This document shows, piece after piece, positions 1-6,450 of a stretch of DNA of 11,861 bases (positions within the stretch are counted from its first letter, which is position 1; each line of letters starts with the position of its first letter). The DNA lies in NCBI GenBank assembly GCA_019239815.1, contig JAFAZL010000285.1, forward strand, positions 1 to 11,861, given 5' to 3'. A program made the position numbers and the translations under genes. Origin of the DNA: Acidobacteriota bacterium. GTDB taxonomy: Bacteria > Acidobacteriota > Terriglobia > Acidoferrales > UBA7541. A model generated the notes under the pieces. That model did no database searches, was not told the DNA's origin, and saw nothing but the letters and a program-made list of their open reading frames with translations.

Positions 1-539
1 CGAGCGACAACTCCTCCACTTCATCATCCACAACTGGACGCCAGATCTACCTGCGCGACACCTGCTTCGGCGCAAAAACGCAATGCTCACCTTCCACGCA
101 ACTCGTCTCGACCGATCCGAGCGGCGCCCTGGTCGGCACCGAAGGCATCCTCCCGTCCGTCAGCGCCTCGGGCCGCTTCATAGCGTTCCTTGCAGTGACG
201 CCGAGCAACACCGCATCGCAAACAAGTTCAAGTGCCGCCGCAAAATCGGCAAAGCCGCCCGCATCAACCTCAACGTCCAACAGCGGCTTCCGCCAAGTCT
301 TCGTCCGCGACACCTGTCTCGGCGCCGCATCCTGCACGCCAAAAACTACGCGCATCTCGCTCCAACCCGGCGACACTTCTTCCTCTTCTTCGTCGAGCGA
401 GGCCAAGCCCGCCGGCCCAGCGCTCAGCGGCAGCTCCACCCGCGTCGCGGTCCCCGGCGCCGCAACCGCAACGGTTTTCACTCATTCCGTCGCCGTAGAC
501 GATCGCGTCTTCCTTGCTCTAACCGGCAATCGTCCCTAG
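1..539 (+). CDS. C-terminal part of a PD40/TolB-like beta-propeller protein (5' end outside the window)
   Basis: The reading frame is open from the window edge (first full codon at 3) to TAG at 537-539, giving 178 visible residues. Two copies of a blade-like unit are seen: RQIYLRDTC (about residues 13-21) and RQVFVRDTC (97-105). Each is followed by a second Cys after 4-7 residues and a T-x-[LR]-[VI]-S strand. A SASGRFIAFLA strand, typical of PD40/WD40-like propellers, lies between them, and the last strand (AVDDRVFLAL) ends the protein. Ser/Thr/Ala-rich stretches separate the units. RDTC repeats with paired cysteines suggest an exported protein with disulfides, but the signal peptide is outside the window. 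The next gene starts 18 bases downstream in the same frame. Its function is unknown: TolB-like propellers usually bind proteins or ligands in the envelope. The coding frame is secure and the family call moderate. Confidence 0.75.
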   Translation, partial: SDNSSTSSSTTGRQIYLRDTCFGAKTQCSPSTQLVSTDPSGALVGTEGILPSVSASGRFIAFLAVTPSNTASQTSSSAAAKSAKPPASTSTSNSGFRQVFVRDTCLGAASCTPKTTRISLQPGDTSSSSSSSEAKPAGPALSGSSTRVAVPGAATATVFTHSVAVDDRVFLALTGNRP

Positions 540-557
540 TCCGCGTTTCCAATAAAC

Positions 558-1712
558 TTGGTCAATCGTCTCCACGCGCCATTCAACGTTGCCCCTGCCG
601 ATGAAGTCGTCCTAATCACCGGCGCAGGCGGCAGCATTGGCTCCGCCTTGGCAAAGCGCCTTTTCGCGTCGGTCACGAATCGCGATTTAAGCTCCCAACA
701 TGTACCGACGCAGCAGTGTTGCGCCCCAGCTTGGCAAGGTGTGGATCGCACCGTGATCCTCTTGGATCATTCCGAACAAAATCTCTACGAAATCCACTCC
801 GAATTTTCCTCCTCAACCACCAACGCATCGCCTCAATTCATCCCCATCCTCGGCGACATCAACGACGCCTCCCTTCTCGACGAACTTTTCGAAACATATC
901 GGCCGAAGAAAATCTTCCACGCCGCCGCCTTCAAGCACGTCCCCCTGATGGAAGAAAATCCCATCGCCGTCATCCGCAACAACATCCTCGGCACTTGGAA
1001 TCTCGCCAATATCGCCGCAAAACATCGCACCCGTCAGCTCACGATGATTTCCACCGACAAAGCCGCCAACCCGCGGAGCATCATGGGCGCCGCCAAGCGT
1101 GTCGCCGAGCTCGTCCTGACGCGCCTCGACTCACCCGCAACCCGCATGCGCTCACTGCGTCTCGGTAATGTCCTGGGTTCAACCGGTAGCGTCGTCCCGC
1201 TATTCCAACGCCAAATCCAAAACGGCGGCCCCGTCACCGTCACGCATCCCGAAGCCCGCCGCTATTTTCTCTCGCTCGAAGAAGCGACAAACTTAATCTT
1301 GGCCGCAGCCGCGCTCGAAGACAACGCGACCCTCTTCGTCCCCGAACTCGACGCCCCGATCAAAATCCTCGACCTGGCCAAAAAAATGATCCGCGAAGCC
1401 GCCGCGCCCGGAGCGACTCAAATCGAAATCGTCTTCACCGGTCTCTGCCCCGGCGAAAAACTCCACGAAGATCTGCTCTCCCCATCTGAAACCGCCGAAC
1501 CGACAACCAAGGCAAAGCTCCGCCGCATCGTCGGCCCAATGCCAGCCGCAAATTCACTCGACGCCGCCATCACCGTGATCTCAGAAAAAGTTCAATCCCG
1601 CGAGCTGCCTACGCTGATTGAAACAATCAGCAAGTTAGTCCCCGACTACCAGGCCAGCGAAGTTCTTTCCAAGCAAACCTCAGCCCAACTCTCCGCCACC
1701 GCCAAAGCCTAG
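558..1712 (+). CDS. CapD/WbpM-type nucleotide-sugar 4,6-dehydratase (polysaccharide biosynthesis protein), short form
   Basis: This is an extended short-chain dehydrogenase of the CapD/FlaA1 family. These convert UDP-GlcNAc-type sugars to 4-keto-6-deoxy intermediates for surface polysaccharide or glycan synthesis. Visible motifs are the NAD(P)-binding GAGGSIGS (residues 22-29), AAAFKHVPLME (122-132), STDKA (165-169), MGAAK (176-180), RLGNVLGSTGSVVPLF (201-216) and GLCPGEKLHEDLL (295-307). The usual catalytic Tyr is Met176, as in the WbpM/PglF/CapD branch with a Ser-Met-Lys triad. Those proteins normally carry an N-terminal membrane domain, which is absent here. The in-frame stop at 537 forces a start after it, and TTG at 558 is the only reasonable codon; no clear Shine-Dalgarno precedes it. 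Residues about 36-60 form an extra segment between the first helix and the VILLDHSE strand. The exact substrate cannot be told. It converges with the FG-GAP gene downstream. Confidence 0.88.
   Translation: MVNRLHAPFNVAPADEVVLITGAGGSIGSALAKRLFASVTNRDLSSQHVPTQQCCAPAWQGVDRTVILLDHSEQNLYEIHSEFSSSTTNASPQFIPILGDINDASLLDELFETYRPKKIFHAAAFKHVPLMEENPIAVIRNNILGTWNLANIAAKHRTRQLTMISTDKAANPRSIMGAAKRVAELVLTRLDSPATRMRSLRLGNVLGSTGSVVPLFQRQIQNGGPVTVTHPEARRYFLSLEEATNLILAAAALEDNATLFVPELDAPIKILDLAKKMIREAAAPGATQIEIVFTGLCPGEKLHEDLLSPSETAEPTTKAKLRRIVGPMPAANSLDAAITVISEKVQSRELPTLIETISKLVPDYQASEVLSKQTSAQLSATAKA
663..737 (+). repeat. In-frame insertion with an inverted repeat inside the capD-like gene
   Basis: Family members have about 11 residues between GAGGSIGS-x-L and the second Rossmann strand (VILLD); here there are about 34. 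The extra 23-25 codons contain a perfect 8-bp inverted repeat, GCGTCGGT (666-673) and ACCGACGC (704-711), separated by 30 bases. The encoded segment (FASVTNRDLSSQ..., with a CC pair and a Trp) is unlike the flanking protein. The frame stays open, so the product may tolerate it as a surface loop. Its origin as a small palindromic element is inferred; the edges are approximate. Confidence 0.45.
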
Positions 1713-1768
1713 AGCATCATCGGAAGTTGGCAACGAAGCACAGAAGCCTCAACCTCACCCAAAGCTCC

Positions 1769-1790
1769 AAGCGGCGTAACTCGCCCGCTT
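1769..1790. terminator. Weak hairpin between convergent genes
   Basis: AAGCGG (1769-1774) pairs with CCGCTT (1785-1790), extended by CG/CG (1775-1776 with 1782-1783) around a bulged C and a TAACT loop. It sits between the stop of the capD-like gene and the stop of the FG-GAP gene, overlapping the latter by two bases. There is no T-tract on either side, so it is only a candidate bidirectional terminator. Confidence 0.3.
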
Positions 1791-4569
1791 ATTGCACAAC
1801 GAGAGTAAACGTGAGGGAATGACTTACAGCCGCTGCGCCCGAGCCGGATGTACCGGTTACTTTGATCGAGTAACTGCCGGTGGCTGTTCCCGAAGTAGAC
1901 TGCGAGCCCGTGGACGAAGACCCACCGCCACCACACGATGCCAGGAACATGCTTGTTGCCACAAAGACCACACCAGCAGTGAACGCTGGCAGCCAGTGAA
2001 GTCGCGCGGAGCTCCCTTTCACAGCAAACGTCGCCAAGATGACCGCCGCAAAGAGAACGAGTGCCAACCTCGTGAGCAGGAGCATCGGATTGCCAGCCGG
2101 AGTGCGGTAAGTAAGTGGCGGAGCCGAAGATCCGGCGGTAGTAGCAACGGTCACGGTGATTGGTACCGGGGTCGAGCCGCTCACCATCGCAGACGTCGGC
2201 GAAACGGTGCAAGTGGAATTCGCGGGCGCGCCCGAGCACGTGAAGTCTACCGTCTGCTGGAAACCCCCCATGGGTGCGACCGTGAAGCTGAACGTCGCGC
2301 TCTGACCTTTGCCAACAGTCGAGCTCGAGGGCGAGGTTACAGTTTCCGAAAAGTCGGGTCCAGCAGGCGGTAGGATGTTCAGCAGGCTGACGGCGCCGTC
2401 TGAAAGGGCAAGGACGATGTCCTCCCGCCCATCGCCGTTCACATCGCCGACGAGCGGAATTCCCGCATTGAAGTGAGACACGTTCACGCTTTCCAGAATC
2501 ACCGGCGCTGCAAAGCTCCCGTCGCCATTTCCAAGCGCGTATTGATCGGTAAACGGCTGCTGCCCATTTCCGCCGACGAGATCCAGTTTGCCGTCGCCAT
2601 TAATGTCAATCGCGGATGTGTAGACCACCGACCCTTGGTTTACTGCATTCTGGTTCAGATTGGACGGAGGCCCTGCATGAAACGTTCCATCGCCGTTCCC
2701 CAACCCAATCACACCCGCAGCGTATACGTCCAGAATCCCGTCGCCGTTGAAATCCGCAGCCAGAGACGCCCCACCCATCGCGGTCGTCGCCGACACCGGC
2801 GTCCCAAACGTTCCATCGCCCTTGCCGGGCAAGAAATTGAGACCGCTCCCAATCCCGACGACAAGATCCTGTTTCCCATCGCCGTTGAAATCACCCGCCA
2901 CAAGGGATTCGCCGCTCGCACTCCCACCGAAGAAACCGCTTAGCGTGGAAAACGTCCCATCGCCCTTTCCAAGAAACACGTTGATCGCACCCGAGCTGTC
3001 GCCAATGATCAAGTCCGGCTTCTGGTCGTTGTTGAGGTCTGCGACCGCAATCGCAAATAAATTGAATTGCGATATTTGAGCTACCTGAACCGGGGCTGCG
3101 AATGTCCCGTCGCCGGCGCCTGCAAGAAAATAAACAGTCAAGCCGCTGCTGCCAGGCGATGGGTTTGTCGTGACCAGCAAATCGGTTTTCTTATCACCAT
3201 TAAGGTCCAACGCTCTCATATCGACGATCGATCCGATAGGAATGTTGATTGGCGCAGACGCAGGCGCAAATCGGCCTGTGCCATCCCCGAGTGCGATCTG
3301 AACAGTCGCTGGCGACCCGTTCGTTCCGTACGCGAAGTCCAACTTTCCATCTTGGTTGAAATCCGCGAGCAGAGGCGAAGCATCGATAAGGGTCTCGAAG
3401 CTCGCCGCATTGCCTTTCAGCGTGCCGTCGCCGTTGCCAAAAAGGAACAGACCGCCCTCCAGAACATCGGCGTTCCCGTCGTGGTTGATGTCCCCGACGA
3501 ATGGTCGCTCACTACCGGTCAAATTTCCCAGATAACTAGCTTTAAGGGAAAACGTTCCATCGCCCTTCCCCAGAAACACATCGACGTAGCCGCCTTCTCC
3601 CTGCGACACGGATCCGAATTCTGCGACAACCAAATCGACCACTCCATCTTTGTTCAAATCCCCAGTTGAGATATAACCCGCTCGGGAAGTAATCGTATTC
3701 GCCGTTCCAAATGTTCCGTCACCATTTCCCAGCAAGACGAAAGTCGATCCTGGCCCGCAACAAGGCCCACCCAGCCCATTTTGGAAGTGAGTTTGCGAGA
3801 AGACGAGATCGGCTTTGCCGTCGCCATTCAGATCCACGAGGTTGTACGCGAAAAGATTATTCTGCGAATTATCGATTGTCGTGGTTGTGACGATAGGCGA
3901 AGTAGCGAATGTTCCGTCGCCGTGACCCGCAAATACCTGGAGCTGTATTGGTGTGATCTGATTCCCATTCGCGAGCACGTCGAGCTTCCCGTCGCCATTC
4001 AGGTCGGCAATACCTATGAACTGACCTTGCAACGCGGGTCCGGCTGTTGGCGCCTGAAAGGTACCGTCTCCCTTGCCCAAGCAGACAACCGTAGCGCCCG
4101 AGCCAGTCGGAAAGAGAAACACGTCCGGTTTGCCGTCGCCATTCAGGTCGGCAACGAATGGTGCAGCCGAAGCTGCTCCCGTTGTTGAACTGACCGCTGC
4201 CTGAAAGGTTCCGTCGCCTTTGCCGAGCAGAACCCAGAGGAAATTCGAGGTTGTTATGACTAAATCGGGTTTGCCATCTTTGTTGAGGTCGGCGGTCGTG
4301 ACGCTATTCGAGCCGCAATAGGGCTGCGAACTCGTGCACCATGGTGTGCCCGTCTGATAGGTACCGTTCGATTGCGCGAGGAAAATGGTGCCGTCTGGAT
4401 ATACGACGTCGATTTTTCCGTCTCCGTTGAAGTCGGCAACGGCAGCTCCGAGACTGACGCCATTTGCAGGAGATATAGTCGGCGGCTCGAAGAAAATGTT
4501 CTGACCTTGCGCGGATACTGTGGCGGCGAAGGTTAGAAAGAACCAGGCGAAACAGACCTTCCGGATCAT
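1789..4569 (-). CDS. Exported FG-GAP/VCBS repeat protein with a C-terminal membrane-anchored Ig-like module
   Basis: This 926-residue protein begins with a Sec signal peptide (MIRKVCFAWFFLTFAATVSA, cleavage near A20). Fourteen FG-GAP/VCBS units follow between about residues 45 and 735, roughly 49 residues each. Each has a calcium-type D-x-[ND]-x-D-x-x-x-D loop (for example DLNGDGKPD) and most have an LGxGDGTF strand. An Ig-like domain lies at about 738-812, with Cys778 and Cys787. Two hydrophobic segments (about 829-848 and 859-878) flank a short basic loop, then come CGGGG at 879-883 and a final Ig-type strand pair (YSIKVTGTSG, HSLTFTLVVQ). FG-GAP units fold as beta-propellers and mediate extracellular binding; the ligand is unknown. 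I prefer ATG at 4569 because the signal peptide starts there; GTG at 4575 and TTG at 4578 are in frame. No strong Shine-Dalgarno is seen. Confidence 0.9.
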   Translation of the reverse strand: MIRKVCFAWFFLTFAATVSAQGQNIFFEPPTISPANGVSLGAAVADFNGDGKIDVVYPDGTIFLAQSNGTYQTGTPWCTSSQPYCGSNSVTTADLNKDGKPDLVITTSNFLWVLLGKGDGTFQAAVSSTTGAASAAPFVADLNGDGKPDVFLFPTGSGATVVCLGKGDGTFQAPTAGPALQGQFIGIADLNGDGKLDVLANGNQITPIQLQVFAGHGDGTFATSPIVTTTTIDNSQNNLFAYNLVDLNGDGKADLVFSQTHFQNGLGGPCCGPGSTFVLLGNGDGTFGTANTITSRAGYISTGDLNKDGVVDLVVAEFGSVSQGEGGYVDVFLGKGDGTFSLKASYLGNLTGSERPFVGDINHDGNADVLEGGLFLFGNGDGTLKGNAASFETLIDASPLLADFNQDGKLDFAYGTNGSPATVQIALGDGTGRFAPASAPINIPIGSIVDMRALDLNGDKKTDLLVTTNPSPGSSGLTVYFLAGAGDGTFAAPVQVAQISQFNLFAIAVADLNNDQKPDLIIGDSSGAINVFLGKGDGTFSTLSGFFGGSASGESLVAGDFNGDGKQDLVVGIGSGLNFLPGKGDGTFGTPVSATTAMGGASLAADFNGDGILDVYAAGVIGLGNGDGTFHAGPPSNLNQNAVNQGSVVYTSAIDINGDGKLDLVGGNGQQPFTDQYALGNGDGSFAAPVILESVNVSHFNAGIPLVGDVNGDGREDIVLALSDGAVSLLNILPPAGPDFSETVTSPSSSTVGKGQSATFSFTVAPMGGFQQTVDFTCSGAPANSTCTVSPTSAMVSGSTPVPITVTVATTAGSSAPPLTYRTPAGNPMLLLTRLALVLFAAVILATFAVKGSSARLHWLPAFTAGVVFVATSMFLASCGGGGSSSTGSQSTSGTATGSYSIKVTGTSGSGAAAVSHSLTFTLVVQ

Positions 4570-4640
4570 GGGCACCAACCGTTGTTTGGCAATCTCACTG
4601 AGCGGGAACGGTTACAGCACCCGGAATTATTGCACAAACT

Positions 4641-4679
4641 AGTACCTAAACTAAATTAGTACGGAAGTACCGGTAGTAT
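4641..4679 (-). promoter_or_regulatory. AGTAC motif cluster upstream of the FG-GAP gene
   Basis: The motif AGTAC starts at 4641, 4658 and 4666, and a variant AGTAT at 4675. The spacings of 17, 8 and 9 bases fit an 8-9 base period with one unit missing. On the coding strand of the FG-GAP gene they read as GGTACT/CGTACT boxes, 70-110 bases before its start codon. An AATAAT hexamer (4626-4631), which could be a -10 box, lies between the cluster and the gene. A regulator-binding array or promoter element is inferred; no known operator is recognised. Confidence 0.35.
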
Positions 4680-4735
4680 TAACCAAGCTATTTTTCGCAT
4701 ACTCCATCTCGCGTCTGCGCCGCTGCGATCGATTC

Positions 4736-4757
4736 CCCTGAGGTTGTAACATCAGGG
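4736..4757 (-). terminator. Stem-loop downstream of the DUF1501 gene
   Basis: CCCTGA (4736-4741) and TCAGGG (4752-4757) form a perfect 6-bp stem with a 10-base loop, 27 bases after the DUF1501 stop on the minus strand. No T-run follows. It may be a weak terminator separating DUF1501 from the FG-GAP gene, or an mRNA-end hairpin. Confidence 0.3.
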
Positions 4758-4783
4758 CAACAAGTCGCCTCTCAAATCGCCCC

Positions 4784-6145
4784 CTACGCTCCCATAAATC
4801 CCAAATTCGTCGCGGAAAAATTCGCCAGATTCGGAAAGATCGACGGCAAATCCGCATTCGCAACACCAAACCACGCCGCCAGCGTCGCCGCATACTGATC
4901 CACCGACGTCGTCGGAATCCATCGCCCGTTGCTTCCCGTATCGTCCGGACCACCAAGCGCCAGCGTCGGGAACGTCCCATACAGAGCGTTTCCCTTCACC
5001 GCGCCGCCCATCATGAGCGCATGGCTTCCCCAGGCGTGGTCCGACCCTCCGTTCGATCCAGGCTGGAATGTCCGGCTGAATTCCGACAGCGTGAACGTCG
5101 TGACGTTATTGGCCACGCCGAGTTCCTGCGTCGCCGAGTAAAACGCACCCATCGCCGCGCTGAGCTGCCCGTACAATCCCACCTGCGTCGTGAGCTGATC
5201 GCTGTGCGTGTCATATCCGCCCTGCGAGCAGAAGAAAATCTGCCGACCGATTCCCAGTGTGCTCCGCACCGCGATCACCTGGGCCACCTGTTTTAGTTGA
5301 GCTGCGAGGCCGTTGCCCGTCGGGAACACTGTCTGTAGCGGCGCAAGTCCCTGCAGCGCTGTCGCGAGCGTCGCACTCTGCTGCACGGCTTGACCCGTTA
5401 CCGCGCTCGTCGCCTGCACCAGCGAAATTCCCGTATCGAGCGTCAGCAACTGCTGGAAGCCCAGATACTTCGCCTGACCCGCCGCCGAGGTGTCGATTCC
5501 CGACAACCCCGGTGTGCTTCCCGGATTCATCGTGAACGGCCGCGACGTGATTCCCGTGCCAAAAATCGTGCTCCCCGCCACCGAAAGCACCGGCGGAAAG
5601 CTCGCCGTGCTGTTGAACGTCGGCTGCAGATTGTCCGCGACCTTTCCGGCCCATCCGGCGTTCGGTAATCCACTCAGCTGCGTCGTCTGCCATTGGTCCT
5701 GCTGGTCTGAATGCGAAAACAAATTCTCAGGCAACTTGCCTTGCTGCTTGTACTGCTGCTGCGTCGTCGGCTGCACCAGCGTTCCGACGTTGTTCAACAC
5801 CGCCACAGCTTTCTGGTTGTTGAACAGGCCTTGCAGCTCCGGCAAATTCGGATGAAATCCAAAGTTTGCCGCGCTTCCGATCTGCAATGGTAAGAGCGAT
5901 GCCTGCGGAATCGCCAGGTTCGCGCGGATCGATCCATAGTTCGCGTAGTTTGTGTCGATCGGCACGATCAGGTTGTTCGCATCGTTTCCGCCAAAAAGAA
6001 AAATGCATACCAGCGCTTTGTAGTCCGTGGTCGATTGCGCCAGCGCGCTCACCAATCCAAATTTGCTCAGTCCCCCGACCAACGAAGCCGTCGCCGCCGA
6101 GCAGCAAGCCAACCTCATAAAATCGCGCCGCGAATGATGCGTCAT
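4784..6145 (-). CDS. Tat-exported DUF1501 family protein
   Basis: This 453-residue protein starts with a twin-arginine signal (SRRDFM at residues 5-10, hydrophobic stretch, cleavage near ALA-Q at 36/37), so it should be exported folded, perhaps with a bound metal. DUF1501 hallmarks are [18 protein letters not shown] (45-62), [10 protein letters not shown] (143-152), GYDTHSDQ (310-317), SEFSRTF (354-360) and [19 protein letters not shown] (367-385). The family is related to the alkaline phosphatase/sulfatase fold and its conserved Asp and His residues suggest a metal site, but no reaction is established. I chose ATG at 6145 because it directly precedes the Tat motif and has a G-rich GGGGGG (6155-6160) 9 bases upstream; an in-frame extension to 6214 would bury the signal. 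It follows the DUF1800 gene on the same strand, a common pairing. Confidence 0.93.
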   Translation of the reverse strand: MTHHSRRDFMRLACCSAATASLVGGLSKFGLVSALAQSTTDYKALVCIFLFGGNDANNLIVPIDTNYANYGSIRANLAIPQASLLPLQIGSAANFGFHPNLPELQGLFNNQKAVAVLNNVGTLVQPTTQQQYKQQGKLPENLFSHSDQQDQWQTTQLSGLPNAGWAGKVADNLQPTFNSTASFPPVLSVAGSTIFGTGITSRPFTMNPGSTPGLSGIDTSAAGQAKYLGFQQLLTLDTGISLVQATSAVTGQAVQQSATLATALQGLAPLQTVFPTGNGLAAQLKQVAQVIAVRSTLGIGRQIFFCSQGGYDTHSDQLTTQVGLYGQLSAAMGAFYSATQELGVANNVTTFTLSEFSRTFQPGSNGGSDHAWGSHALMMGGAVKGNALYGTFPTLALGGPDDTGSNGRWIPTTSVDQYAATLAAWFGVANADLPSIFPNLANFSATNLGFMGA

Positions 6146-6185
6146 GATTTCGTTCCCCCCGATTCTTCGAACTCGCTGCTCAGAA

Positions 6186-6209
6186 AGGGGGCGGTGCCCT
6201 CGCGCCCCT
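6186..6209 (-). terminator. GC-rich hairpin about 40 bases before the DUF1501 start
   Basis: AGGGG (6186-6190) pairs with CCCCT (6205-6209), then GCG (6191-6193) with CGC (6201-6203) around one bulged G, leaving a 7-base loop. Read on the minus strand the stem is followed by TTTCT. This looks like a weak intrinsic terminator or attenuator lying in the leader of DUF1501; a REP-type role is also possible. Confidence 0.35.
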
Positions 6210-6341
6210 CCCAACTACGCTTACGACAAACTCGCTCCGTCCCCCACCTCTTCGCCATTCTCTATCTCTGTGTCCTCGGCGAACACTGCGTTGAATCCTC
6301 TGCTCGCTCCGCAAATTTCATTCATCCATCATTCCAACACC

Positions 6342-6378
6342 GTCATCCTGAGGCGTCCGCAGGAGGCCGAAGGATCTC
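6342..6378. repeat. REP-like dispersed repeat (GTCATCCTGAG...GAAGGATCTC)
   Basis: The block begins GTCATCCTGAGGC and ends GCCGAAGGATCTC. Its arms ATCCTGAGGC (6345-6354) and GCCGAAGGAT (6366-6375) are complementary at 8 of 10 positions, giving an imperfect hairpin. This matches a short intergenic repeat type (GTCATCCTGAGCG...GAAGGATCT) that I recognise from acidobacterial and some other GC-rich genomes. One copy is present in this window. A function in mRNA-end folding is possible but not shown. Confidence 0.6.
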
Positions 6379-6450
6379 AACCGATCCCTATTACGCACTC
6401 GATCCGCGAAGCACTGCCGCCATGTGAAACCTAGAACTCCTACTTCTCTC

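Larger units (their letters stand above)
6146..6450 (-). other. 305-base gap between the DUF1800 and DUF1501 genes
   Basis: No coding sequence is convincing here. The gap holds a REP-like repeat (6342-6378) and a GC-rich hairpin (6186-6209) close to the DUF1501 start. No clear -35/-10 pair is seen, so whether DUF1501 is read from the DUF1800 promoter or its own cannot be decided. Confidence 0.6.

Noticed and set aside
83..604. Plus-strand open frame of 173 codons crossing the first two genes
   Set aside because: It is a shifted frame of the propeller gene with a very Arg/Pro-rich product, and it runs into the capD-like gene.
728..742. Minus-strand CCTTGCCAAG resembling a tRNA-Gly anticodon loop
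   Set aside because: No complete cloverleaf, T-loop or acceptor stem surrounds it, and the anticodon stem has a mismatch. A tRNA remnant within the insertion is not supportable.
1709..2239. Minus-strand open frame of 176 codons at the end of the FG-GAP gene
   Set aside because: It is a shifted reading of the same strand as the FG-GAP C-terminus, whose own frame has the signal peptide, repeats and membrane segments.
2370..4440. Regular short DNA repeats that could suggest a CRISPR or tandem-repeat array
   Set aside because: The recurring CCGTCGCC-type words are the codons of the D-G-D loops of the FG-GAP units. They vary at third positions and have no unique spacers.
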